Positions 1 through 6,681 of a stretch of DNA of 20,381 bases are shown one piece after another. This DNA is from Bacteroidales bacterium (lineage in GTDB: Bacteria > Bacteroidota > Bacteroidia > Bacteroidales > JAADGE01): assembly GCA_029932445.1 (NCBI GenBank), contig JAOZQB010000025.1:1-20381 (forward strand). Reading direction: 5' to 3'. The position numbers were made by a program, and so were the translations under genes. The notes beneath the pieces were generated by a model. The model worked only from the letters and a program-made list of their open reading frames with translations, searched no databases and was not told the origin of the DNA. Each line of letters begins with the position of its first letter. Position 1 is the first letter of the stretch.

Positions 1-347
1 GAATCATCAAAGCCGATATCTTTTGCATCTTGCTTTGTGTTAGCAAAATACAGTTTGTCCAAACGTGCCCAATAAACAGCACCGAAACACATCGGGCAAG
101 GTTCGCATGAGGAGTAAATTTCACAACCTGAAAGATTAAACGTGTTTAATTTTTTTGCGGCTTCTCGTATAGCAGAAACTTCGGCATGGGCAGTGGGATC
201 ATTATTTTTGGTAACCTTGTTTGATGCAGCAGCAATAATTTTACCGTCTTTTACAATAACGGCACCGAATGGTCCTCCGCCGTTCTTAACACTTTCTCGA
301 GACAAACGAATGGCTTCTCTCATAAAATCGATTTCTTTCTTCTTCAT
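1..347 (-). CDS. guaD: Guanine deaminase-like nucleoside deaminase, C-terminus cut by the window edge
   Basis: Zinc-dependent deaminase of the CMP/dCMP-cytidine deaminase fold; the closest family I recognise is bacterial guanine deaminase (guanine to xanthine, purine salvage, cytoplasm). About 115 residues are visible from the ATG at 345-347. The zinc and proton-relay motif HAE is at residues 54-56 and the zinc motif PCPMC is at 83-87, with C84 and C87 as ligands. The stretches GGPFGAVIVKDG, NDPTAHAEV, and SCEPCPMC followed by VYWAR resemble the GuaD pattern more than the tRNA adenosine deaminase TadA. Family members are about 155 residues, so roughly 40 C-terminal residues lie outside the window. 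It follows the mrp-nifU unit but is separated from it by a hairpin terminator and has its own -7 element. The exact base preference cannot be settled from this fragment. Confidence 0.85.
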   Translation of the reverse strand, partial: MKKKEIDFMREAIRLSRESVKNGGGPFGAVIVKDGKIIAAASNKVTKNNDPTAHAEVSAIREAAKKLNTFNLSGCEIYSSCEPCPMCFGAVYWARLDKLYFANTKQDAKDIGFDD

Positions 348-361
348 TATGAAAATTTTTG

Positions 362-369
362 CAAAGATA
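362..369 (-). promoter_or_regulatory. Bacteroidota -7 element for the deaminase gene
   Basis: The minus strand reads TATCTTTGCA, a full match to the Bacteroidota -7 consensus TAnnTTTG. It lies 15 nt upstream of the deaminase ATG, so the leader would be very short. No TTTG-like -33 box is seen at the usual spacing. It sits just past the terminator at 401-443, as expected for a separate transcription unit. Confidence 0.5.
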
Positions 370-400
370 AAAGAAATTTAAATTATCCGAGCCGAGGTAT

Positions 401-443
401 AATATAAAAAGTCATCGTACAAACATTAAAAATGTACGATGAC
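401..443 (-). terminator. Rho-independent terminator of the mrp-nifU unit
   Basis: A perfect 11-bp inverted repeat, GTCATCGTACA (411-421) against TGTACGATGAC (433-443), encloses an 11-nt AT-rich loop. On the minus strand it is followed by TTTTTATATT. It lies 23 nt past the nifU-like stop codon, so it ends that unit ahead of the deaminase gene. Confidence 0.8.
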
Positions 444-466
444 CTCTTTATGAAGATTCTGAAATT

Positions 467-712
467 TTAAACGGCAACAACTTCTTTAATCTCCGGAATT
501 GCATTTTTCAATGCATGTTCAACACCGAACTTTAAAGTTTGAATGCTCATGGCACAAGTGCCGCATGCTCCGACAAGATTTACAAATACGGTCAAATCTT
601 CCGACAAATCAACAAAGTCAATGTCGCCTCCGTCTGCTTGCAAATACGGTCGCACCAATTCAAGCACTTCTTTTATTCTGAAAACATAATTGTTTTTATC
701 AACTTCCGTCAT
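467..712 (-). CDS. Stand-alone NifU C-terminal domain Fe-S scaffold protein
   Basis: Eighty-one residues that make up essentially one NifU C-terminal (NFU) domain. This family binds a transient Fe-S cluster through a CxxC motif, usually across a dimer, and passes it to apoproteins in the cytoplasm. The motif is C50-G-T-C53 within GACGTCAMS, preceded by the typical VRPYLQADGGDIDFV segment (20-34). The protein lacks the N-terminal IscU-like and central ferredoxin parts of full NifU, and lacks the A-type domain of NfuA. The gene lies 29 nt downstream of mrp on the same strand and before a terminator, so the two are very likely co-transcribed Fe-S assembly genes. The first ATG gives a complete domain and no longer start is needed. 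Confidence 0.9.
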   Translation of the reverse strand: MTEVDKNNYVFRIKEVLELVRPYLQADGGDIDFVDLSEDLTVFVNLVGACGTCAMSIQTLKFGVEHALKNAIPEIKEVVAV

Positions 713-741
713 GATTCCTCATTTTTGGGATGATACGGAAT

Positions 742-1872
742 TTATGCTCCGCAACTTGCATTCGGATCTATTTCAACTTTTTTCGTGGGATCCATTTTTG
801 AATTACGTTCTTCAATTTTTTCGGCAACATTTTTAGCCAATTCAATAAATGCAGCTCCTTCCGAAGAATTTTTATCTAAAGCTATCGGGCTTCCGTTATC
901 TCCGGATTCTCTGATGCCTTGAACCAAGGGAATTTGTCCTAATAACGGAATTTCCATTCGTTCTGCCAATTCTTTTAATCCGTCTTTTCCGAAAATATAG
1001 TATTTATTATTCGGTAATTCTTTAGGTGTAAACCACGACATATTTTCAATGAATCCGATTACCGGAACTTCAATTTTTTCGGCTTTAAACATACTGACAC
1101 CTCTTAAAGCATCGGCAAGAGCAACGTCTTGGGGTGTACTTACGATAACCGCTGCAGTTACCGGCATTGCCTGAACAATTGTTAAGTGAATATCACCTGT
1201 TCCGGGCGGTAAATCAATAACGAAATAATCCAATTCGCCCCAATCGGTATCTTTTACAAATTGATTAATGGCACTGGTTGCCATAGCTCCTCTCCAGATC
1301 AAAGCATCTTCCGGTTTTACGAAAAATCCGATTGACAACATTTTAATTCCGTGCTTTTCAATGGGAACAATCACATCTTTTCCGTTCATTTTTTTAACGC
1401 TCGGACGTTCGCCTTCAACACCCAACATTTTCGGTATTGACGGTCCGTAAACATCAGCATCAAGAAGTCCTACTTTTGCACCTTGTTTTGCTAATGAGAT
1501 TGCAAGGTTAACGGAAACGGTAGATTTACCGACTCCGCCTTTTCCGGATGCGACAGCAAGAATGTTTTTTACGCCGGGTAAAATTTCTTGGTCATCTGTT
1601 CTTCCGAAACTAATTTTTTGAGTTTCAATTTTCGGTACGGATTTAATTTCAACTTTAACATCCGAAGATAATTCGGCTTGGATAACTTTTATGCATGCTT
1701 TTTCTATGGATTTTACAAATGGATTTGTTTTTGGTAAATTTAGAGAAAATATAATTTTATTTTCTTCAGAACTTAGAGAATCAATTGCATTTAAACTGAT
1801 TAAATCTTTTCCTGTTTCAGGGTCTTTTACGGTAGAAAGCACCTTTAAAACCTCATCGATACTGTATTTCAT
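742..1872 (-). CDS. mrp: Mrp/ApbC-type P-loop ATPase, Fe-S cluster carrier
   Basis: MinD/ParA-type P-loop NTPase of the Mrp/ApbC/NBP35 family, which carries Fe-S clusters in the cytoplasm. Residues 1-80 form the DUF59 (MIP18-like) domain. The deviant Walker A GKGGVGKST is at 110-118, a LDADVYGPSIP switch is at 137-147, and DLPPGTGDIHLT is at 220-231. The 376-residue length is normal. The usual bridging CxxC after the ENMS motif is absent: this position reads ENMSWFTPKELPNNKYYIFG. The C-terminus carries one isolated cysteine (C374). I believe this CxxC-less form is common in Bacteroidota, but that is from memory. It is the first gene of a two-gene unit with the NFU scaffold and has a recognisable promoter. 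Confidence 0.93.
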   Translation of the reverse strand: MKYSIDEVLKVLSTVKDPETGKDLISLNAIDSLSSEENKIIFSLNLPKTNPFVKSIEKACIKVIQAELSSDVKVEIKSVPKIETQKISFGRTDDQEILPGVKNILAVASGKGGVGKSTVSVNLAISLAKQGAKVGLLDADVYGPSIPKMLGVEGERPSVKKMNGKDVIVPIEKHGIKMLSIGFFVKPEDALIWRGAMATSAINQFVKDTDWGELDYFVIDLPPGTGDIHLTIVQAMPVTAAVIVSTPQDVALADALRGVSMFKAEKIEVPVIGFIENMSWFTPKELPNNKYYIFGKDGLKELAERMEIPLLGQIPLVQGIRESGDNGSPIALDKNSSEGAAFIELAKNVAEKIEERNSKMDPTKKVEIDPNASCGA

Positions 1873-1906
1873 GTTTTTGTGTTTAATAAATCTTAATAAA
1901 AATAAA

Positions 1907-1950
1907 GTGCAAACATAATATTTAGATTCATTCTAAACAAGTGTTTGCAC
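1907..1950. promoter_or_regulatory. Compound dyad symmetry covering the mrp promoter, operator candidate
   Basis: The outer arms GTGCAAACA (1907-1915) and TGTTTGCAC (1942-1950) are perfect complements. Inside them, TTTAGA (1921-1926) pairs with TCTAAA (1932-1937) around almost the same centre. The dyad spans the -33 and -7 boxes of mrp and lies upstream of the predicted transcript start, so it would act as DNA and not as an RNA hairpin. The symmetry suggests the site of a dimeric regulator, but none is encoded nearby and I cannot name one. Confidence 0.5.
1910..1940 (-). promoter_or_regulatory. Promoter of the mrp-nifU unit
   Basis: On the minus strand, TTG (1938-1940) is followed after 20 nt by TATGTTTG (1910-1917). 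This matches the Bacteroidota -33/-7 layout (TTTG or TTG, about 19-20 nt, TAnnTTTG). The expected start of transcription is near 1902, which leaves a leader of about 30 nt before the mrp ATG at 1872. Confidence 0.7.
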
Positions 1951-1976
1951 AAAATATTTTCAAGAGATTAGCCCAC

Positions 1977-2161
1977 ATTATTACTTTCGTGAGGACTACG
2001 CCGTATATAAATAATATAGAGTTAAAAGTTTATCTCGATTTTTATATCAAAATCAACAGCCCAAATTTTGGCTAATCAAAAAACCAATTAATTTTATATA
2101 ACTTTATGAACTTTAGACATTTAACTTTATAATTCCGAAATATTCACATAATTCGTGTTAA
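1977..2161. repeat. Dispersed intergenic repeat, copy 1 (partly decayed)
   Basis: This copy fills most of the 302-base gap between mrp and the second rhomboid gene; nothing else is seen there apart from the mrp promoter. Three blocks match the 7733-7946 copy in order: a 27-nt core (1983-2009, 22 of 27 bases the same) within ATTATT/AATAAT arms and followed by GAGTTAAAAGTT (2019-2030); AGCCCAAATTT (2058-2068); and AACTTT, ACATT, AACTTT (about 2110-2129). The right end (about 2134-2161) resembles the second hairpin of the other copy with its core lost. An extra inverted repeat, GATTAGCC (1966-1973) against GGCTAATC (2070-2077), is present only here. The right end stops 13 nt from the rhomboid stop codon. 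No coding sense is visible. Confidence 0.6.
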
Positions 2162-2174
2162 ATTAAAACCCGGA

Positions 2175-3068
2175 TCAGTTCTTTTTCTGCTTAAAAAGGA
2201 AGTCCTTTTCTTTTTTGCTTAAACTGTCATAACCATTTTTTGAAATTTTATCAAGAATTCGGTCGGTTTCTTTTTGAGTTGAATGTTTATCCGTGTTATA
2301 ATCCCAATCCGATTTCGGTTTTGAAAATTTTTCATTACGCGATATTTTCATTTTTCTGCGATTTTTATTTTCAGACGTAAAAAATGACACGATATTATTC
2401 AAAAAATTATTAAACGACCGGGTAATATCTTTCCCTTTTTTTATGCTGAAACCAAACCATAAACCATATAAGGATCCGCCGATATGTGCAATATGAGCAA
2501 TACCGTCAGAAGCGATAACACCGCCTTTTAAATTCCCGAGTAAACCCATCAAATCAAGCAACAAAGCAACCAATCCGATATATTTTATTTTAACCGGTCC
2601 GATAAAAATTAAATTAATCACATAATTCGGTTTAAAAGCAACAACTGCAAACACCACTGACATAACTGCAGCTGAAGCACCCAATATCATGGCTTGTTGC
2701 CCGGTCGGCAATAAGTAATTTATACCCAGATGAAAAAAAGCGCCTGTAAATCCGCCGAGAAGGTAAACTGCGGCTAATTGTTTATCATTAAAGTATGTTA
2801 AAAACATTTTTCCGAACCACCAAAGCCAAAGCATATTCATTAAAAGGTGCATAAAACCCTCATGAATAAACATATATGTTACTAATGTCCACGGACGATA
2901 AATTAAAGTATGAAAATTTGCAGGGACACTCAAATAGTCAAGTACAACGGGAAAAAAAACGGCAACAATATAAACGACAATAAACACTCCGATGTTAATA
3001 AACAAGAGCTTTGTAAGCATAGAACCGCGCTTAAACATTTCTTTTAAACCGTTTTGCATCGTATTCAT
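2175..3068 (-). CDS. Rhomboid family intramembrane serine protease with DUF6576-like tail
   Basis: A six-helix rhomboid membrane protease that cleaves transmembrane substrates inside the bilayer. The oxyanion-loop motif HEGFMHLLMN is at residues 69-78 (N78). The nucleophile S132 is in GASA, where most rhomboids have GxSG. The catalytic H195 is in AHIGG. After the last helix a basic linker (208-265) leads to a short C-terminal motif, ILDKISKNGYDSLSKKEKDF (271-290). I recognise this as the DUF6576-type tail seen on Bacteroidota rhomboids; its role is unknown. The gene is 16 nt downstream of the other rhomboid, so the two form an operon. An alternative start at M4 would change little. The A for G change still leaves the Ser/His dyad, so activity is plausible but unproven. 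Confidence 0.9.
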   Translation of the reverse strand: MNTMQNGLKEMFKRGSMLTKLLFINIGVFIVVYIVAVFFPVVLDYLSVPANFHTLIYRPWTLVTYMFIHEGFMHLLMNMLWLWWFGKMFLTYFNDKQLAAVYLLGGFTGAFFHLGINYLLPTGQQAMILGASAAVMSVVFAVVAFKPNYVINLIFIGPVKIKYIGLVALLLDLMGLLGNLKGGVIASDGIAHIAHIGGSLYGLWFGFSIKKGKDITRSFNNFLNNIVSFFTSENKNRRKMKISRNEKFSKPKSDWDYNTDKHSTQKETDRILDKISKNGYDSLSKKEKDFLFKQKKN

Positions 3069-3084
3069 TGAGATCTGATTTTTG

Positions 3085-3849
3085 TTAATATTGATTATAA
3101 AATCCGTTTCCGGAATTTTTCTTTTTTTGCCAAATTTTAATCAATATAAACCCGAACAACATTCCGCCCAAATGTGCAAAATGTGCCACATTGTCACTTG
3201 TTGCATTATTTAAACCCATTGTTAACTCCAAAACACCGTATCCGATTACGAAATATTTTGCTTTTATCGGCACGGGAATAAACATCAAATACAGCTTCGT
3301 ATTCGGAAATAACATTCCGAAAGCTAATAATAAACCAAAAATTGCACCGGATGCACCAATGGTAGGAGTATGAAATAATAAATTCAGTTGTCCTAAATCC
3401 GCATCAACATAATTTTTTGAGGAAGCAAGAATTTGTGCACCTTGATGTAAAACTAAATTCACGGCATCCGGAGACATTGCAGATGTAATGCTCAGATATC
3501 TTAAATATTCAACAAAACTATGCAAAACAACAGCTCCGAAACCGGTAACAAAATAATAAATAAAAAAGCGTTTTGTTCCCCACACACGTTCAATAACTTG
3601 TCCGAACAGCCATAATGCATACATATTAAATAAAATATGCATCCACCCTCCGTGCATAAACATATGCGTTACGATTTGATAGGGTTTAAAAAGGTCGGAT
3701 TTAAAAAAATATAATCCGAGAATTTTATTTAAATCAATGTGTTGAGTCGCAGCAATAAGTTGCGTCAAAAGAAACATGGCAATATTAATCAACAATATTA
3801 CTTTTACAGCCGGGGGTATATTTGCAAAAAATCCTTGTTTTTGATACAT
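3085..3849 (-). CDS. Rhomboid family intramembrane serine protease
   Basis: This 254-residue rhomboid has all hallmark residues: HGGWMHILFN at 66-75 (H66, H71, N75), the nucleophile S167 in GASG, and catalytic H226 in AHLGG. An unusually long loop between helices 3 and 4 (about residues 118-160) is rich in polar residues. It is the first gene of a two-rhomboid operon and is divergent from ftsX across 113 nt. Unlike its partner it has the canonical GxSG motif and ends shortly after the last helix with a short basic tail. Natural substrates of Bacteroidota rhomboids cannot be read from the sequence. Confidence 0.92.
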   Translation of the reverse strand: MYQKQGFFANIPPAVKVILLINIAMFLLTQLIAATQHIDLNKILGLYFFKSDLFKPYQIVTHMFMHGGWMHILFNMYALWLFGQVIERVWGTKRFFIYYFVTGFGAVVLHSFVEYLRYLSITSAMSPDAVNLVLHQGAQILASSKNYVDADLGQLNLLFHTPTIGASGAIFGLLLAFGMLFPNTKLYLMFIPVPIKAKYFVIGYGVLELTMGLNNATSDNVAHFAHLGGMLFGFILIKIWQKKKNSGNGFYNQY

Positions 3850-3870
3850 TTTTCGGGTTTAAAATTTTTG

Positions 3871-3905
3871 CAATATTACAAAATTTCAGTGATTTTTTCT
3901 CCAAA
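3871..3905 (-). promoter_or_regulatory. Possible promoter of the rhomboid operon
   Basis: On the minus strand TAATATTG (3871-3878) matches TAnnTTTG at 7 of 8 positions. A TTTG (3902-3905) lies 23 nt upstream, slightly wide. The leader to the ATG at 3849 would be about 15 nt. On the plus strand of the same gap, the best ftsX candidate is the weaker TATTTTTA upstream of 3963. Confidence 0.35.
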
Positions 3906-3962
3906 AAATTAAATGTCAAATAAAATTCCTATTTTTACACAAAATTCATAATACAAATTCTT

Positions 3963-4838
3963 ATGGGTTCAATTCAACAAAAAAATTCTGTTTGGCGGGT
4001 TCGCGGTGCCTATTTTTTATCGGTTGTAAGTATTACAATGGTATTAATAATGCTCGGTTTTATTGCATTAATGCTTTTTAATGCGAAAAAACTGTCGGAT
4101 TATGCTAAAAAGAATATCGGGTTTACTGTCTTTATTCAAAACAATACAAAACCTTCGGAAATAAGTCGTTTGGAAAATGCGTTGGATATTGCCGATTACA
4201 GTACGTCGGCAGAATTTATTTCAAAAGAACAAGCCGCATTGGAAATGAAAGAAGAGCTGGGAAAAGATTTTACAAAAGTGCTGGGATATAATTCATTACC
4301 AAATTCAATTGAAGTAAAATTAAAACCGGAATATACTTCTGAAGACAGCATAAACGTCATAAAACAAAACTTGAAACATTTTAAATTTATAAAAGACATT
4401 TATTATCAAAAATCTTTAGTCGCCTTCATTAATACCAATATCAAAAAAATGAGTGTTGTCGGATTAATTATTTCTGTTTTTTTCCTGATGATAACCATAA
4501 GCTTAATCAATAATACCGTTCGATTGTCTATTTTTTCAAAACGGCTTTTAATTCGTACCGCACAATTGGTCGGTGCAACAAAACGATTTATTCGCAAACC
4601 GTTTATGGTAAAAAATATTTTCTCGGGTATCATCAGTGCCGCAATTTCTTCTTTAATAATTACTTTATCGGTATTATTATTAAAAGAAAATTTTGCTGAC
4701 ATCATCACACTTGAAGGTATTTTAGAAATCGACATTTTTCTCTTTGCTTTCGGGATATTGATAACCGCTATTTCCGGAAAATTTGCCGTTAATAAATATC
4801 TTAAATTAAAAACAGATGATTTGTATTTTGAATATTAA
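3963..4838 (+). CDS. ftsX: Cell division protein FtsX
   Basis: Membrane subunit of the FtsE-FtsX ABC-type complex, which couples the division ring to periplasmic cell-wall hydrolases. The 291 residues show the family plan: a short cytoplasmic N-terminus with a WRVRG motif (11-15), TM1 (about 17-39), a large extracytoplasmic domain (about 45-160, with TVFIQNNTKPSEISRLENAL and the conserved LPNSIEVKLKPEY), TM2 (163-184), the cytoplasmic RTAQLVGATKRFIRKPF segment (198-214), and TM3 and TM4 (about 218-240 and 257-275). ftsE is not adjacent; it must be elsewhere. The gene heads the run ftsX-DUF3098-uppP-truB-queA, an order I know from Bacteroidota. The ATG at 3963 fits the N-terminus. Confidence 0.92.
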   Translation: MGSIQQKNSVWRVRGAYFLSVVSITMVLIMLGFIALMLFNAKKLSDYAKKNIGFTVFIQNNTKPSEISRLENALDIADYSTSAEFISKEQAALEMKEELGKDFTKVLGYNSLPNSIEVKLKPEYTSEDSINVIKQNLKHFKFIKDIYYQKSLVAFINTNIKKMSVVGLIISVFFLMITISLINNTVRLSIFSKRLLIRTAQLVGATKRFIRKPFMVKNIFSGIISAAISSLIITLSVLLLKENFADIITLEGILEIDIFLFAFGILITAISGKFAVNKYLKLKTDDLYFEY

Positions 4839-4860
4839 AGATAAAAAATAAATAATCTTA

Positions 4861-4868
4861 TATATTTG
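4861..4868 (+). promoter_or_regulatory. -7 element upstream of the DUF3098 gene
   Basis: TATATTTG followed by CA is a perfect TAnnTTTG match, 27 nt before the DUF3098 start. Transcription should begin near 4875. No clear TTTG box is present 19-20 nt upstream. It would let DUF3098-uppP-truB be transcribed separately from ftsX. Confidence 0.55.
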
Positions 4869-4895
4869 CACACTCAAAATTAAACATTTCAAACA

Positions 4896-5153
4896 ATGAA
4901 AAATAAATCAGACGATAAAGGATTTGCTCTCGGCAAAAAAAATTACATTATGCTGGCAATCGGTTTTATTGTAATTATTATCGGTTTTATGTTGATGGTC
5001 GGAGGCGGAACCGATGATCCCAATGTTTTCAACGCGAAAGAACTTTTCAGTTTCAGACGTGTTACTTTAGCTCCGATTATTATTCTGGCAGGTTTTGTTT
5101 TTGAAATATACGCCATAATGAAAAAGCCGAAAGAAGAAAAAATCGAAGAATAA
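4896..5153 (+). CDS. DUF3098 small membrane protein
   Basis: Eighty-five residues with two membrane helices (about 16-36 and 58-74) and a charged C-terminus. The signature is FALGKKNYIMLAIG (10-23), then GGGTDDPNVFNAKELFSFRR (37-56), then TLAPIIILAGFVFEIYAIM. This is the DUF3098 family, which is essentially restricted to Bacteroidota and has no assigned function. It lies between ftsX and uppP with only 6 nt to uppP, so it is probably translated together with it. This conserved position suggests an envelope role, but that is inference from context only. Confidence 0.88.
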   Translation: MKNKSDDKGFALGKKNYIMLAIGFIVIIIGFMLMVGGGTDDPNVFNAKELFSFRRVTLAPIIILAGFVFEIYAIMKKPKEEKIEE

Positions 5154-5159
5154 GGAAAA

Positions 5160-5939
5160 ATGAGTTGGTTACACGCCTTGATTATTGCAATTGTTGAAGG
5201 AGTTACAGAATTTCTGCCTATTTCTTCAACCGGTCATATGATTATCACAGAAAAACTTTTAGGTTTAGAAAGTGATGAATTCGTTAATTTGTTCATTGTA
5301 AATATCCAACTCGGTGCGATATTGTCCGTTGTCGTTTTATATTGGAAACGGTTTTTTAAAAGTTTAAAATTTTATTACGTTTTATTTGTTGCGTTTTTAC
5401 CGGCTGCCTTTTTCGGCTTACTTCTCGGTAAGTATATTGATATTCTTTTAGAAAGCGTAATAACTGTTGCCGTTTCTTTAATTGTCGGCGGGATTTTTCT
5501 TTTATTTGCCGACAAATTATTTTCAAAAACAGATGAAAATCAGGAAGTCGCTTATAAAAAAGGATTTTTTATCGGACTTTTTCAAGTTCTTGCCATGATT
5601 CCCGGAGTATCTCGTTCAGCAGCAACAATAATAGGCGGAATGGCACAAAAATTATCCCGGAAAACAGCTGCCGAATTTTCTTTTTTTCTCGCTGTTCCGA
5701 CCATGCTGGCCGCTACATTGTATAAACTCTATCAGAATCATGAAGCCCTTAATTATGATAATATCGACATTTTGCTTTTCGGAAATATTATTGCTTTTAT
5801 TGTTGCCATGCTTTCAATAAAGTTTTTTATAAATTTTTTAACCAAATACGGTTTTAAAGTTTTCGGATACTATCGGATAATTGTGGGTGCCGCAATATTA
5901 ATTTTATTAGCATCGGGTATCAGTTTACAAATAAGTTAA
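5160..5939 (+). CDS. uppP: Undecaprenyl-diphosphatase UppP (BacA family)
   Basis: Integral membrane phosphatase that converts undecaprenyl diphosphate to the monophosphate, recycling the lipid carrier for peptidoglycan and surface polysaccharides. The two signature motifs are present: VEGVTEFLPISSTGH (12-26, with E13 and E17) and PGVSRSA (148-154, with R152). About eight hydrophobic helices fill 259 residues, the normal length. The start ATG lies 6 nt after the DUF3098 stop, and truB begins 9 nt after its own stop, so translation of the three is probably coupled. Confidence 0.95.
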   Translation: MSWLHALIIAIVEGVTEFLPISSTGHMIITEKLLGLESDEFVNLFIVNIQLGAILSVVVLYWKRFFKSLKFYYVLFVAFLPAAFFGLLLGKYIDILLESVITVAVSLIVGGIFLLFADKLFSKTDENQEVAYKKGFFIGLFQVLAMIPGVSRSAATIIGGMAQKLSRKTAAEFSFFLAVPTMLAATLYKLYQNHEALNYDNIDILLFGNIIAFIVAMLSIKFFINFLTKYGFKVFGYYRIIVGAAILILLASGISLQIS

Positions 5940-5948
5940 ACGTTTTTT

Positions 5949-6647
5949 ATGCCGAATAAATCATTTTCAAGGGATCAATTCCTTGACGGAAAAGTTCTTC
6001 TGATAGATAAGTTTAAAGATTGGACATCATTTGATGTTGTAAATAAAATCAGAAGTACTTTAAAATATCAATACGATATACCTAAAATTAAAGTCGGTCA
6101 TGCCGGAACTCTGGATCCGCTTGCAACCGGCTTGTTAATTATCTGTACCGGAAAAAAAACAAAAGAGATTCAATCCTTTCAAGATTTACCGAAAGAGTAC
6201 ATTACAACAATAAAATTCGGAGAAACAACACCGTCCTTTGATTTAGAAACAACCGTTAATAAGATTTTTTCTGTTGAAAACCTGACAGAAAAGAGTGTAT
6301 CGACTGCAATTAACAGTTTTAAAGGCAAGCAAGAACAAATGCCGCCTGATTTTTCCGCAAAGCGCGTAAACGGAAAAAGAGCCTATGAAAGTGCCAGAAA
6401 AGGAAAACCGATAAATTTAAAACCGGCACAAATTGAAATTTATAATATTAAAGTTTTAAAAATAAATCTTCCTTTTGCAGAAATAAAAATGACTTGCAGC
6501 AAAGGCACATATATCAGAGCAATTGCGCGTGATTTGGGAGAAAAATTAAATAACGGTGCCCATTTAACCGAGCTTCGACGTACTAAAATCGGAGATTTTT
6601 CCGTTGAAAATGCAATTACAGTTGATTTATTTCAAAATTTGTTGTAA
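5949..6647 (+). CDS. truB: tRNA pseudouridine(55) synthase TruB
   Basis: Converts U55 in the T-loop of elongator tRNAs to pseudouridine. The catalytic aspartate is D56 in GHAGTLDPLATGLLIICTGK (50-69). Also present are the conserved KRVNGKRAYESARKG (about 133-147) and CSKGTYIRAIARDLGEKL (about 181-198). At 232 residues it is shorter than the E. coli enzyme (about 314) and ends right after the catalytic domain, without a recognisable C-terminal PUA-type domain. I believe the short form is usual in Bacteroidota. The stop codon overlaps the -7 box of a promoter for queA. Confidence 0.95.
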   Translation: MPNKSFSRDQFLDGKVLLIDKFKDWTSFDVVNKIRSTLKYQYDIPKIKVGHAGTLDPLATGLLIICTGKKTKEIQSFQDLPKEYITTIKFGETTPSFDLETTVNKIFSVENLTEKSVSTAINSFKGKQEQMPPDFSAKRVNGKRAYESARKGKPINLKPAQIEIYNIKVLKINLPFAEIKMTCSKGTYIRAIARDLGEKLNNGAHLTELRRTKIGDFSVENAITVDLFQNLL

Positions 6648-6652
6648 TTTTG
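6622..6652 (+). promoter_or_regulatory. Promoter for queA overlapping the truB stop codon
   Basis: TTG (6622-6624), 20 nt, then TAATTTTG (6645-6652), followed by CA. The -7 box is a perfect TAnnTTTG and begins with the TAA stop of truB. The predicted start near 6659 leaves a leader of about 23 nt to the queA ATG at 6682. Confidence 0.6.
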
Positions 6653-6681
6653 CAGGTCTTTTCTATAAAATTTAAATTTTT

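Noticed and set aside
1..347. TadA tRNA adenosine deaminase instead of guanine deaminase
   Set aside because: The NDPTAHAEV and SCEPCPMC followed by VYWAR pattern fits GuaD-type enzymes better, but the missing C-terminus leaves some doubt.
142..381. Open frame on the plus strand opposite the deaminase
   Set aside because: The minus strand encodes a clear deaminase with zinc motifs over the same bases; the plus-strand protein resembles nothing and has no promoter.
4406..4735. Minus-strand open frame inside ftsX
   Set aside because: Antisense shadow of the FtsX membrane segments, which match the family in order and length.
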